From an uncultured Chelatococcus sp. (GTDB taxonomy: Bacteria > Pseudomonadota > Alphaproteobacteria > Rhizobiales > Beijerinckiaceae), in assembly GCA_937863995.1 (NCBI GenBank), contig CALMIK010000046.1, forward strand, positions 1 to 64,000: a DNA stretch of 64,000 nt. The letters are read 5' to 3'. A program made the position numbers and the translations under genes. Shown in pieces: positions 27,013 through 38,567 of the stretch. Every line of letters starts with the position of its first letter. Positions within the stretch are counted from its first letter, which is position 1. The notes beneath the pieces are model-generated. The model searched no databases, was not told where the DNA came from, and saw nothing but the letters and a program-made list of their open reading frames with translations.

Positions 27013-29346
27013 ATGGCGACGACACGCGTGGACTATCTTCTGCTGGGAGGCGGGCTTGCCAGCGCAACCGCCGCCGAAACCCTGCGGCACGAAGGTGCGA
27101 AGGGCGAGATTCTCATCCTGTCCGAGGAGAGCATCTCCCCCTATTACCGCCCCTTCCTGTCCAAGGAATACCTCGTCCGGCACCAGGATCCCGCGAAGCT
27201 GCAGATCTTCCCCGAGTCCTTCTACGCCCAGCAGGACATCAGGCTGGCGCTCAACACCACCGCCGTGAATGTCGATACGCGCGCCAAGACCCTCCTCACC
27301 AGCGCGGGGCAGGTTATCGAATACGACAAGCTGCTCATCGCCACCGGCGCCAAGCCCAAGCCGCTGCGGATTCCCGGCGCGCATCTCGGCGGCATCTTTT
27401 CGCTACGCCGGCGCAGCGAGGGCGAAGCCATCCGCCTCGCGGCCGCGAAGTCCAAGCGCGCGCTGGTCATGGGCGGCAGCTTCCTGGGCATGGAAATCGC
27501 CATGTCGCTGCATCACCTGGGGCTTGAGGTCACCATCGTCGAACTCGGCGACCGGGTGCTCACCCACCTCGAATCCGCGCGCCTGTCGGAATATTTCCTG
27601 AACTTCGCCCGGTCTCAGGGAATTACCATCCATTTCCACGACGAAGTGACCGCCATCAACGGCGATGGCCACGTGCGCTCCGCCACGACGCGCGCCGGCC
27701 TCGAAATCCCGACAGACCTCGTCGTGGTCAGCATCGGCGTCGATCCGGCGACTTCCTTCCTGCAGGACACCGACATCTCGCTCGACAGGGGCCGGGTGCT
27801 GGTGAACGAGTTCATGGCGACCAACGTGCCCGACGTCTTCGCCGCGGGCGACGTCACTACCTTCCATGATCCGGTGTTCCGCTCCCGCCGCCACATCGAA
27901 CACGCCGACAACGCCATGCGCCAGGGGCGGATCGCGGCGCGCAACATGCTCGGCAAGCGCCAGCGCTACGAGCAGGTGTCTTACTTCTTCTGCGAGGTCG
28001 GCGAACTGAGCTTCAGCGCGCTCGGCATCACCGAGGAATCGGATGAGTGGATCGAGCGCGGCAGCCTCGAAGACCACTCCTTCGCCATGTTCTACCTGCG
28101 CGAGGGCGTCGTGCAGGGCTACTTCTCCATGGGCCGGCCCGCGAGCGAGACGCGCACCGCCGAAGGGCTCATCCGCTATCGCGTCGACGTGTCGGACCGC
28201 AAGGAGCGCATCGCCGACGCCGACACGCCGCTCGACGATATCCCGACCCAGAACGTGCTGGTGTTGCAGGGCGGCGGGGCGCTCGGCGCCTTCGAGCTCG
28301 GCGTGATGCGGGCGTTGCAGGAAGACGGCATCTACCCCGACATCGTCGCCGGCGTCTCGATCGGCGCCATCAACGGCGCCGTCATCGCCGGCAACCCGCG
28401 CGACCCGACGCGCGCGCTCGAGGCCTTCTGGAAGGATCTCACCGTCGAAGCGCCGAGGCTGCTGCCGGAAGACGTGCGCCGCACGGCGGTGTCGCTCCAG
28501 ATCCTCACCTTCGGCGTGCCGCAGTTCTTCCGCCCGCGCTGGTTCCCGCCGGCCTTCGATCCGATGCAGCTTCCTCTCAACTGGACGAGCTATTACGACA
28601 CCTCGCCCATGAAGGCGCTGCTCGCCAAGTACGTCGATTTTCCCGCGCTCAAGAACAGCCCGGTGCGGCTGCTGGTGAGCGCCGTCAACGTCACCACGGC
28701 GGAACTCGAGGTCTTCGACAGCTACGTGGACGACCTCACGCCCGACCACATCCTCGCCAGCGGCAGCCTGCCGCCGAGCTTTCCCTGGACCAACATCGAC
28801 GGCAAGGCCTACTGGGACGGCGGCATCATCAGCAACTCGCCGCTCGACATCGTGCTCGACCGCTGCGGCCCGGAGGGCAAGCAGGTCTACGCGGTGGATC
28901 TCTTCGCCTCCGCCAAGCCCCTGCCCCAGAACATGATCGAGGTGCGTTCGCGCCTCAGCGAGATCGTCTATTCGGAGCGCGTGCGCAACGACATCCGCAT
29001 CCGCGAGGTGGTCAGCGCCTACCGCGGGCTGATCGAGCACGTGCTGAGCCACGTGGAGGAGGATACCGCCGCCCGCATCCGCCAGCGTCCCTACTACATC
29101 CAGCTGATGGGTGACGGCGCGCCGATGAAGATCACGCGCTTCCTGCGCACCGGCTCGCCGGGGGAAACGTCGTCGCGCGACTACGACTTTTCGGACTTCG
29201 CCATCAAGGAAAACCAGAAGGAAGGCTACGAACTCGCCAAGCGGACGCTGCGCGAGCAACGCGAGCAACTGCTCCACAGCAGCCTGCCCGAACCGGATGC
29301 GCCCGACAACGATTTCCCCGGCTTCATCGCCGAGGCGTCGGAGTAA
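27013..29346 (+). CDS. Fusion of FAD/NAD(P) oxidoreductase and patatin-like phospholipase
   Basis: A 777-aa two-part protein. Residues 1-~405 are an AIF/ferredoxin-reductase-like flavoprotein: FAD motif LLLGGGLASATAAE, LIATGAKPKPLRIPG, NAD motif VMGGSFLGMEIAMSLHHLGL, and NVPDVFAAGDVTTF. Residues ~414-~640 are a patatin domain: oxyanion loop LQGGGALGAFELGV, nucleophile Ser449 in GVSIGAING, and the dyad Asp602 in DGGIISNSP. The C-terminal ~130 residues resemble the helical extension of bacterial patatins. No stop or gap lies between the parts. The likely role is a redox-linked lipid acyl hydrolase. Start 27013 is chosen at the FAD fold. Confidence 0.85.
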   Translation: MATTRVDYLLLGGGLASATAAETLRHEGAKGEILILSEESISPYYRPFLSKEYLVRHQDPAKLQIFPESFYAQQDIRLALNTTAVNVDTRAKTLLTSAGQVIEYDKLLIATGAKPKPLRIPGAHLGGIFSLRRRSEGEAIRLAAAKSKRALVMGGSFLGMEIAMSLHHLGLEVTIVELGDRVLTHLESARLSEYFLNFARSQGITIHFHDEVTAINGDGHVRSATTRAGLEIPTDLVVVSIGVDPATSFLQDTDISLDRGRVLVNEFMATNVPDVFAAGDVTTFHDPVFRSRRHIEHADNAMRQGRIAARNMLGKRQRYEQVSYFFCEVGELSFSALGITEESDEWIERGSLEDHSFAMFYLREGVVQGYFSMGRPASETRTAEGLIRYRVDVSDRKERIADADTPLDDIPTQNVLVLQGGGALGAFELGVMRALQEDGIYPDIVAGVSIGAINGAVIAGNPRDPTRALEAFWKDLTVEAPRLLPEDVRRTAVSLQILTFGVPQFFRPRWFPPAFDPMQLPLNWTSYYDTSPMKALLAKYVDFPALKNSPVRLLVSAVNVTTAELEVFDSYVDDLTPDHILASGSLPPSFPWTNIDGKAYWDGGIISNSPLDIVLDRCGPEGKQVYAVDLFASAKPLPQNMIEVRSRLSEIVYSERVRNDIRIREVVSAYRGLIEHVLSHVEEDTAARIRQRPYYIQLMGDGAPMKITRFLRTGSPGETSSRDYDFSDFAIKENQKEGYELAKRTLREQREQLLHSSLPEPDAPDNDFPGFIAEASE

Positions 29347-29355
29347 GCCGGCGCA

Positions 29356-29856
29356 TCACGTGCCGGCGAGGCGCTCCCGCAGCCTCCCGGCAATGCGCGC
29401 CGGCACGAAATGCGACACGTCGCCGCCCATTTTCGCGATCTGGCGCACCAGTGTCGCGGTAATCGGGCGGGTCGCGGGAGAGGCCGGCAGGAACACGGTC
29501 TGCACCTCCGGCGCCATGGCGCCGTTCATGCCGGCCATCTGCATCTCGTAATCGAGATCGGTGCCGTCGCGAAGCCCCCGGATGAGCAGCGACGCGCCCA
29601 CGCGGCGCGCCGCCGACACCACGAGATCGTCGAAGGTCACGACATCGAAACCGATGCCCGCCGCGGCGGCGAGAGGCGCGCATTCCTCATGCAGCATCTC
29701 CGCCCGCTCCTCGGCGGTGAACAGCGGCGTCTTGCCGGGATGCACCCCGATGGCGACGATGAGCCGGTCCGTGAGCAGAACCGACCCGCGCACGACATCG
29801 ATATGGCCGTTGGTCACCGGATCGAACGAACCTGCATAGATCGCCACACGCGCCAT
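29356..29856 (-). CDS. coaD: Phosphopantetheine adenylyltransferase
   Basis: CoaD makes dephospho-CoA, the penultimate step of coenzyme A synthesis. The 166-aa protein has the T/HxGH-type nucleotidyltransferase motif in [16 protein letters not shown], then [34 protein letters not shown] and the typical [15 protein letters not shown]. It lies 24 nt downstream of gyrA on the same strand, as is common in Hyphomicrobiales, and converges with the patatin fusion gene. Confidence 0.96.
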   Translation of the reverse strand: MARVAIYAGSFDPVTNGHIDVVRGSVLLTDRLIVAIGVHPGKTPLFTAEERAEMLHEECAPLAAAAGIGFDVVTFDDLVVSAARRVGASLLIRGLRDGTDLDYEMQMAGMNGAMAPEVQTVFLPASPATRPITATLVRQIAKMGGDVSHFVPARIAGRLRERLAGT

Positions 29857-29880
29857 AACTGCCTCCCCGCTTCGCCCGGC

Positions 29881-32673
<2,793 letters not shown>

Positions 32674-32977
32674 GGAAATCGTCCAGATACCAGATACAGG
32701 GAAAGCCGCCCTACGCGCCGCGAGCGGCCTGTGAGGCACTGCGGCAATAAGAGGCTTGCGGGCGACCGGGCTTTGGAAGCGACCCGCACCACTCTGTTCC
32801 GTCTAAACCATTGCAGCGCAAATTGCCACAGCCGGCAACGGAAAGACGCAAGTTGCCAACGCAATAGTTGGCGCGCCCCCGCGACGCGGCTGGCGGCGGC
32901 GCGGGGGCAAGGCCGGCAGGGAAGGTTCCTGCCGCATCGCCGACCATGGCGACAAAAACGCGCCGCTCCCGCGTGAC

Positions 32978-32993
32978 TGTGCCGAATATCACA
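32978..32993. promoter_or_regulatory. CRP-like palindrome upstream of the 593-aa gene
   Basis: TGTGCCGAATATCACA fits TGTGA-N6-TCACA with a single mismatch. An identical 18-bp block (ACTGTGCCGAATATCACA, 32976-32993) recurs at 35867-35884 upstream of the 769-aa gene, while the surrounding sequence has diverged. It lies 185-200 nt upstream of the start codon. Candidate CRP/FNR-family site. The rest of the 504-bp gap (32674-33177) holds a GC-rich inverted repeat near 32871-32905 and the promoter at 33097. Confidence 0.45.
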
Positions 32994-33096
32994 ATGGGAG
33001 ATTGAAAATTGTGGTTTAGTGACTGAGACGTGAAGTGTTTATGAAAGAGGTTGCCATTTTTCTGCAACCCTCGCCCGTTACGCAAAACGAATATCG

Positions 33097-33125
33097 TTGA
33101 CAAAATTCTTTTAAGTTTTTGAATT
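33097..33125 (+). promoter_or_regulatory. Promoter of the 593-aa gene
   Basis: TTGACA (33097-33102), 17 nt and TGAATT (33120-33125) lie in an AT-rich stretch 53-81 nt before the ATG. The string TTTGAATTA at the -10 region also occurs at 35993-36001, 40-48 nt before the second large gene, so the two promoters look related. Confidence 0.45.
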
Positions 33126-33177
33126 ATCTGATCGTTTTCAAGCATATTATGAAAATGAATATTGGTGGAGAGATATT

Positions 33178-34959
33178 ATGAGCGACTCTGGAATGACGCT
33201 TTCAGGTGCACCGGTCACGGCTAATATTTCCTCCCGCCCCGGTGAAAGGGTGAGCGAGCCGGGCACGCAAGGGCGCAGGAATGCCCTCATTGGATCGCCC
33301 GTCGGTCAATTTACCGGCCAGCGCGGCCAGATGGCGGTCAAGCATCTCGTCCTCGAAACCGACTCGGTTGTGCAGCCGTTCGCGCAGCGCGGCGCGAACC
33401 CCGTCGCCTCGGCCGGCGATCGTCGCACTCCTCCGTCAAGCCCGGCCCCTTCCGAATCCAGCTTCCCCGATAGCGGCAGCGAGGAGGAAAGCAAGGCCAG
33501 TTCGTCGCTGGCGGTGGCGGGATCTCCATCGGTCAGCGTTGGCGACAGCGTGAGCGCTGGGTCCCGGAATCGCAGGCTTGCGATGGCGTCGTCTGCCGCG
33601 CCCGCGCCCGCAACCCATGATGCGACGTCGATCGTCGCCTCGGCGAAAACGGCGCTGCAGAATTCCCGTCAGGCAGCGCAAGGCATCAGCGAGCCGGGCT
33701 TGTGGGAAAGGCTCTCGAACTGGTGGCATGGCCTGCCCAGCGCCGACCAGATCAGCAAGATCCGCAACGCCGCCTCCCCCGCCGACGCGCTTGCCGCGCG
33801 CTCGCTTTCGGACAGCTTACGCGATCTGTTCGCCCAGTTTTTCGGGCGCACGACATCGGATACCTTCACCAGCCTCTATTATGCGGATGCGATCGGGAAA
33901 CAGATCGGCGCGAACGGGCAGCAGCCCGGTGTGCCGACCGGAAATGCGGCCTCCGATGCTCTCGCCAATTATCTGGCGGGCAACTTGCCGGCGGATTCAG
34001 CGCTGCCGCAGGTTTCAGTCTACCGCGACGGCACCACTTGGTCGTACGAAGTAAAAGCGGGTGCGGCTACCTATGCGAGCGCAGCGCTTTCCAGCATTGA
34101 CGCCGCCGACGAACTGGCCGCCCTGCTGGCGGTGGAAGAAAAACTCAACCGGCAACTCGTCGAAGAGATCTCGCAGACGCTGAATGCAGCCGATGCGGGC
34201 ATCATGCCGGATGCCAAACTGAACGAACTGACAACGGCGCTGGCCGGAAAAAACCCGCTGCGGAAGTATGGAACGATCGTCAATTTCGTGGCCGATACCG
34301 TCCGGGAGAAGTATAAAGCCAATCCCGACAAGGGAGCGAGCCAGGTTAACGAGGCAGTCTATCTCGCGGCAAAGATGCTTCCGGAATCGCTCGAGGGAAA
34401 TTGCAACATTTCCCACGTGTATAAAGAACTTACGGACGATCTGCATCGCCGGCACGATCCAGAGCTCTCAACCGCCAAAGATCTGGCGCGAGCGGACTAC
34501 ACCGTAGCCAAGACGCGCCTGAAGGGCTTCAAGCCGGAAACCCTTAAAGAGAACATCGTGATTTTTAAGAAATATCTCAGCGCGCTGAAATGCACTCCCG
34601 AGCAAGAAGCGACGATCCTGACGCTTGCCAGCCAGAAAGTCACGGGGATGGTGCAGTCTTCGGCTGCCTCATGCAACGGGGGCCGGGTTGGGGCCATGCA
34701 AATGCAGTGGGTGCCGAGCCCGCGACAGGGTCAAAAAAATATGGTGATGTATGACATCGACGGTGACGGAAAAAGCATAAGGCTCACTGCGCGAGCGAAA
34801 TTCAATCCGCTGGACAAAGAAAGCCTCAAGTTTCTCATAGAAAATTACGGAGATCCGCCGTCCATCTTCAAGCACGAAACCGTCAGCATCACACTGCTAA
34901 TAGACAAGGAAGGCGTTGCCACCATCGAGAACATGGATGCCTACACGAGAGATTTCTGA
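33178..34959 (+). CDS. Large protein of unknown function (593 aa), effector-like
   Basis: I recognise no known family. Residues 1-~150 are polar, Ser/Pro/Ala-rich and probably disordered, with no Sec signal peptide. A Trp-containing motif follows (GLWERLSNWWHGLP, about 178-192). Residues about 280-330 contain TTWSYEVKAGAATYASAAL, which resembles two repeat units in the 769-aa neighbour. A mostly helical region follows (about 315-500), then a beta-rich tail (MVMYDIDGDGKSIRL, ISITLLIDKEG-like segments). Ribosome site GGTGGAGAG precedes ATG 33178. The disordered polar N-terminus is typical of type III secretion substrates, but no tts-type promoter or secretion gene is present. It sits between gyrA and rpe, away from any operon. 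Confidence 0.75.
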   Translation: MSDSGMTLSGAPVTANISSRPGERVSEPGTQGRRNALIGSPVGQFTGQRGQMAVKHLVLETDSVVQPFAQRGANPVASAGDRRTPPSSPAPSESSFPDSGSEEESKASSSLAVAGSPSVSVGDSVSAGSRNRRLAMASSAAPAPATHDATSIVASAKTALQNSRQAAQGISEPGLWERLSNWWHGLPSADQISKIRNAASPADALAARSLSDSLRDLFAQFFGRTTSDTFTSLYYADAIGKQIGANGQQPGVPTGNAASDALANYLAGNLPADSALPQVSVYRDGTTWSYEVKAGAATYASAALSSIDAADELAALLAVEEKLNRQLVEEISQTLNAADAGIMPDAKLNELTTALAGKNPLRKYGTIVNFVADTVREKYKANPDKGASQVNEAVYLAAKMLPESLEGNCNISHVYKELTDDLHRRHDPELSTAKDLARADYTVAKTRLKGFKPETLKENIVIFKKYLSALKCTPEQEATILTLASQKVTGMVQSSAASCNGGRVGAMQMQWVPSPRQGQKNMVMYDIDGDGKSIRLTARAKFNPLDKESLKFLIENYGDPPSIFKHETVSITLLIDKEGVATIENMDAYTRDF

Positions 34960-35002
34960 ATCTACAGCGTTAATATTTTATCGTAAGTCATTATTATTTC
35001 TT

Positions 35003-35044
35003 GCGGAACGCGGCACGATCCGATTGAACGGTCCAGCGTTCCGC
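35003..35044. terminator. Hairpin downstream of the 593-aa gene
   Basis: GCGGAACGC (35003-35011) and GCGTTCCGC (35036-35044) form a 9-bp perfect stem around a 24-nt loop, 44 nt after the stop codon. No T-run follows, so terminator function is only possible. Confidence 0.35.
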
Positions 35045-35068
35045 CCAAACTGCCCTCGTGCCGACGCG

Positions 35069-35137
35069 CATTGCGCTTCCGCCCCCGACATGCTACGCGC
35101 CTGATACGTTTCGTTAACTTCGTGTCCGGTGCGCAGC
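35069..35137. repeat. rpe upstream repeat, copy 1
   Basis: The sequence from CATTGCGCTTCC through CATGCTACGCGCCTGA and CGTTAAC to the rpe start recurs at 38377-38443 with about 85-90% identity by eye. In the second location it precedes a remnant of rpe. This is the 5' flank of a duplicated unit. Confidence 0.7.
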
Positions 35138-35818
35138 ATGTCATCTCTGTCGATCGCTCCTTCCATTCTCGCCGCCGATTTCGCGCGTTTCGGGCCTGAG
35201 GTCGAGGCCATCGACCGGGCCGGAGCGGACTGGGTGCATGTCGATGTCATGGACGGGCATTTCGTGCCCAACATCAGCTTCGGTCCTGAGGTGGTGCGCG
35301 CGATACGGCCGCTGACGCGCAAAATCCTCGACGTTCACCTGATGATCGCGCCCGTCGATCCCTACCTTCCCGCCTTTGCCGATGCCGGCGCCGACATCAT
35401 CACGGTCCACGCCGAGGCCGGGCCGCACCTGCACCGCTCGCTGCAGACGATCCGCAATCTGGGCAAGAAGGCCGGCGTCGCGCTCAACCCGGCGACGCCC
35501 GTGAACGTGCTTGAGCACGTGCTCGACGATGTCGACCTTATCCTGGTGATGAGCGTCAATCCCGGCTTCGGCGGGCAGTCGTTCATACCCTCCGCCGTCG
35601 ACAAGGTCGCGCGGGTGAAGGCGCTCATCGGTGAGCGGCCGGTCGTTATCGAGGTCGATGGCGGCGTTACCGTCGACACCGCTCCCGCCATCGTGAGGGC
35701 CGGCGCCCGGGCTCTCGTCGCGGGTTCGGCCGTGTTCCGGGGCGGCGAGAGCGCCTATGCGCCCAACATCGCCGCGATCCGCAAGGCGGGTGAAGCAGCC
35801 ATCGGCGAGTGGATCTGA
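35138..35818 (+). CDS. rpe: Ribulose-phosphate 3-epimerase
   Basis: Rpe interconverts ribulose 5-phosphate and xylulose 5-phosphate in the pentose phosphate and Calvin pathways. The 226-aa TIM barrel has [15 protein letters not shown], the metal and catalytic residues in [19 protein letters not shown] and [31 protein letters not shown] with the second catalytic Asp, and the phosphate site VAGSAVF. ATG 35138 is chosen (MSSLSIAP). rpe followed by purB is a known Hyphomicrobiales order; here the 769-aa gene lies between them. Confidence 0.95.
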   Translation: MSSLSIAPSILAADFARFGPEVEAIDRAGADWVHVDVMDGHFVPNISFGPEVVRAIRPLTRKILDVHLMIAPVDPYLPAFADAGADIITVHAEAGPHLHRSLQTIRNLGKKAGVALNPATPVNVLEHVLDDVDLILVMSVNPGFGGQSFIPSAVDKVARVKALIGERPVVIEVDGGVTVDTAPAIVRAGARALVAGSAVFRGGESAYAPNIAAIRKAGEAAIGEWI

Positions 35819-35868
35819 GCGCGGACCCGCCCGAATATTGCCACACATATATCGAAATTGACGTTAAC

Positions 35869-35884
35869 TGTGCCGAATATCACA
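35869..35884. promoter_or_regulatory. CRP-like palindrome upstream of the 769-aa gene
   Basis: TGTGCCGAATATCACA, identical to the site at 32978-32993, within an 18-bp exact match. It is 157-172 nt before the ATG of the 769-aa gene. Conservation amid diverged flanks suggests a functional regulator site shared by the two large genes. AT-rich promoter sequence with TTTGAATTA (35993-36001) follows. Confidence 0.45.
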
Positions 35885-36040
35885 GCGTAAGCGGCCGGTT
35901 CGTGCTCTTATGAATGTAGATGTGAAAGGCTGCGGCAAGGGAAATATCCTTGCGGCATGGATTTTGAAAAATATTGAATATTATTTTCCGTCTTTGAATT
36001 AAATTTAAAGTATATTTTTGCCATTCATAGGAATTTTATT

Positions 36041-38350
36041 ATGAGCACTGTCGACGGCGCACGTGCAGGCGCAATTGAATCCTTGAGATTGTCGGTCGGT
36101 TTTGACTCTCCATACCCCCATTCAAGAGGCTCGGATGCAAGCCGCCCCCTCGGCAGCGTGGAGATGGGCCCGACAACGTATTACGGCGAGGAAGAAAGCA
36201 AGGGTTTCCGTCCGCCCCCGCCCTCGATGCACGGCGTCACCATAGGCCGCGCGGCTGACGAATGGCGCCCCCCGGTGCAAGCGCGCAACGTCACCGTGCT
36301 TCCGGCCTCGGCTTTCGACGGCCTCAAGAACCTCGACAACGAGCGTATCAGCAGCATCTTCTGCGCCGAAAGCGCGGACAAGGCGGCGGAAGGCGTTGGC
36401 TGGGGAAACAAGATCCTGGATTCGTTCGTTGAGAAGGCGAACGAAAAATTCAGGGAAGATCCCCGCTCCCTCCTCGGGCGCTTCCTTAATTTCGTGGTAT
36501 CGGTCCTTCGCGACAACAGTGCGCATTCTCAGGACGCCGCGCGCACGTTGTTCCACACCGTGCACGACAAGGGGGACATCGAGGCCTTCCACGCCCTGCG
36601 CGACATGATAAGGCCCGAGGAGCGGCACCTTTTCAGGCTGAATGCGCAGCAGAACGCGGACGGCGACTGGCATATCGAGATGCTGGCCGGCGACCTGACG
36701 CTTTTCAGGCGCGAAAACGTTCCGAATCATGCCCCCGAGCGCCGGGCTTTTACAGATGCACAGCGGACCGCCGAGATCTCCGACGATCTCACCCGGCGCG
36801 ATCCCGGCATCGATGCGGAAGCCGAACTGCGCTACATACACGCCACCGGCGATTTCCGGTCGGTCGTGGCATTGCGCGACAGGCTCGCGTCCGTGGACCC
36901 GACCCTGGTGGAGGTTACCGCAAATAGCAGCAATGATGGCTGGCATTACCAGGTTAAAGTCGGGAACAGGCCGCTTTTCTGCAGCCGGCTCATGCTGGAC
37001 GACGATTTCCTGACCGACGCCGAAAGGGGGCAGTTGACCGGCCGCAACCCGTTGACCGCGGCGCAGACGCAAGCCCTGTATCACAAGCTGGAGAACGGGA
37101 TGCTGGCGGTGGAAACCGCGGTGCAGCTCTCCTCCCGCCCCCGCGACGAAGACGACATTCCCGAACTCGGCGAGCTCGAGGTTTTTGAAAGCAGGATTCG
37201 GACGGTCCTCGCCGACAAGGCGACGACGTGGGAAAAACTTGCGGCGGTCGCCGCCTACATAGAGAGCGATACCGATTCGAAAGGGCGTACTTCCGTAGAG
37301 GCGGGCCGGATTCACCTGCGCATGGATGGCACGACAATCGCCACGCGAGAGCTTGATCCCGCAAGCGGTCGCCTGCTCGCCAAGGATGCATACCTCGCCG
37401 CGCTGCCCGCCCGCATCCCGGAATGGCAGAGCATCGTGCAGGCCGCTGACAGCGTGCTGATAAGCGACGGCAAGCGCGAACTTCTGCCGGCAGACATAGA
37501 CTTCTCGAAATTATCATATGCCGATCACGGGCGACAATACTACGCCATCAACCTTCTCCAGGACATGCTGCAGACATTTGACAGCGATGACAGAGAAGAT
37601 TACCGAACGGAATTTGCTCAAAGTCGTTTGAATGACAAATTCTACTGCAAGGAAAATTTCGTTCATAACGTAGAGGTTTACGCAAAAGGTGAAATCGTCC
37701 GCTCTTTCGGAGATGGCAAAAGCGAGATCGCTAGCGGAAAGCTCGGGGATGTCGAGTTTTTTTTCTACGCCAAGTTCCGCGACAGCAGCACGGGAGAAAC
37801 GCGGCAGCTCAAACTGTCGAACCGGGGCGGCATGGACGCCGCCCCCCGCACAACCCAGGCAGGAACGATAGCGCGGCTTCTGGAAACGGCGCGCTACGGC
37901 AGCATGCTCGAACTGGTCGAGGGCACCCGGCATTCCTGTGACGATGGCGCATTTGTCACCCTTACATCGGTGGAGATAAGAAACCTCCTCGGTGACGTCG
38001 ACAAGGTCGTGAAGCGCTGCAATGCGGCGTACCAACAGCTGGAGGAACGCCTGGGCGCCTCCAATCCGGTGCCCCGCGGGGCGCTTGCCAAGGGGCTTGA
38101 GTTTGCGCTCCTGAGCGAAAAGCCGGCGATGGATTACATTCTGGCTGGCAGCTCCGGCGACGACGTAAAGAGCCGCCTGCTCGAGGTCTCCACGGCGATC
38201 AGGAACAGGATCGGCGACGCGCCCCTGAGTATCGGCAGCATGACCTTTGGCCAGTTGCTGGCCATAGATGGTATCGATCACCGGCTTCAAGCCCTCGCGC
38301 AGCCGCAGGCCGATGTTGCGGCGAGCGCCGGGATAACAAGCGCCGCGTGA
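36041..38350 (+). CDS. Large protein of unknown function (769 aa) with internal repeats
   Basis: No known family recognised and no signal peptide. After a polar N-terminus (residues 1-~90, Pro/Ser/Arg-rich) comes a helical segment, then two similar units: residues ~179-241 (ALRDMI, DGDWHIEMLAGDLTLF, FTDAQR) and ~271-332 (ALRDRL, DGWHYQVKVGNRPLF, LTDAER), about 92 residues apart. The 593-aa neighbour has one related unit. A region of lower GC follows (about 37,500-37,790, residues ~487-583), then a helical C-terminus. Weak ribosome site (AGGAATTTTATT). Likely paralogue of the 593-aa protein. Secreted effector or surface-interaction function is only a guess. Confidence 0.75.
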   Translation: MSTVDGARAGAIESLRLSVGFDSPYPHSRGSDASRPLGSVEMGPTTYYGEEESKGFRPPPPSMHGVTIGRAADEWRPPVQARNVTVLPASAFDGLKNLDNERISSIFCAESADKAAEGVGWGNKILDSFVEKANEKFREDPRSLLGRFLNFVVSVLRDNSAHSQDAARTLFHTVHDKGDIEAFHALRDMIRPEERHLFRLNAQQNADGDWHIEMLAGDLTLFRRENVPNHAPERRAFTDAQRTAEISDDLTRRDPGIDAEAELRYIHATGDFRSVVALRDRLASVDPTLVEVTANSSNDGWHYQVKVGNRPLFCSRLMLDDDFLTDAERGQLTGRNPLTAAQTQALYHKLENGMLAVETAVQLSSRPRDEDDIPELGELEVFESRIRTVLADKATTWEKLAAVAAYIESDTDSKGRTSVEAGRIHLRMDGTTIATRELDPASGRLLAKDAYLAALPARIPEWQSIVQAADSVLISDGKRELLPADIDFSKLSYADHGRQYYAINLLQDMLQTFDSDDREDYRTEFAQSRLNDKFYCKENFVHNVEVYAKGEIVRSFGDGKSEIASGKLGDVEFFFYAKFRDSSTGETRQLKLSNRGGMDAAPRTTQAGTIARLLETARYGSMLELVEGTRHSCDDGAFVTLTSVEIRNLLGDVDKVVKRCNAAYQQLEERLGASNPVPRGALAKGLEFALLSEKPAMDYILAGSSGDDVKSRLLEVSTAIRNRIGDAPLSIGSMTFGQLLAIDGIDHRLQALAQPQADVAASAGITSAA

Positions 38351-38376
38351 AGCCGGCGCACTGAACGCCGCAGCGC

Positions 38377-38512
38377 CATTGCGCTCCCGATCCCGGCATG
38401 CTACGCGCCTGACACGGTTCGTTAACCTCGTCCGGTGCGCGGCATGCCCTGCTCTCGATCAGCTCCTTATAGCTGCGGCGCCGGCGAAGCCGCCATCGGC
38501 GAGCGGGCCTGA
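38377..38512 (+). pseudogene. Internally deleted rpe copy with its upstream flank
   Basis: 38377-38443 repeats the rpe 5' flank (copy at 35069-35137). From ATG 38444 the sequence resembles the first ~25 nt of rpe, then jumps to the rpe 3' end: codons for [11 protein letters not shown] and TGA match the rpe C-terminus [11 protein letters not shown]. The 23-codon frame is what remains of a 226-codon gene. It shows that a unit containing rpe was duplicated and one copy lost its centre. It lies directly before purB. Confidence 0.7.
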
Positions 38513-38567
38513 GGGACCGCGAGCCGGTCCGCCGCCCGAGCCGTCCACGAAGGACAAGGACTGAATC

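Noticed and set aside
32985..33177. tts box (rhizobial type III secretion promoter) before the orphan gene
   Set aside because: No match to the known tts-box pattern could be seen; only the CRP-like palindrome and a sigma-70-like promoter.
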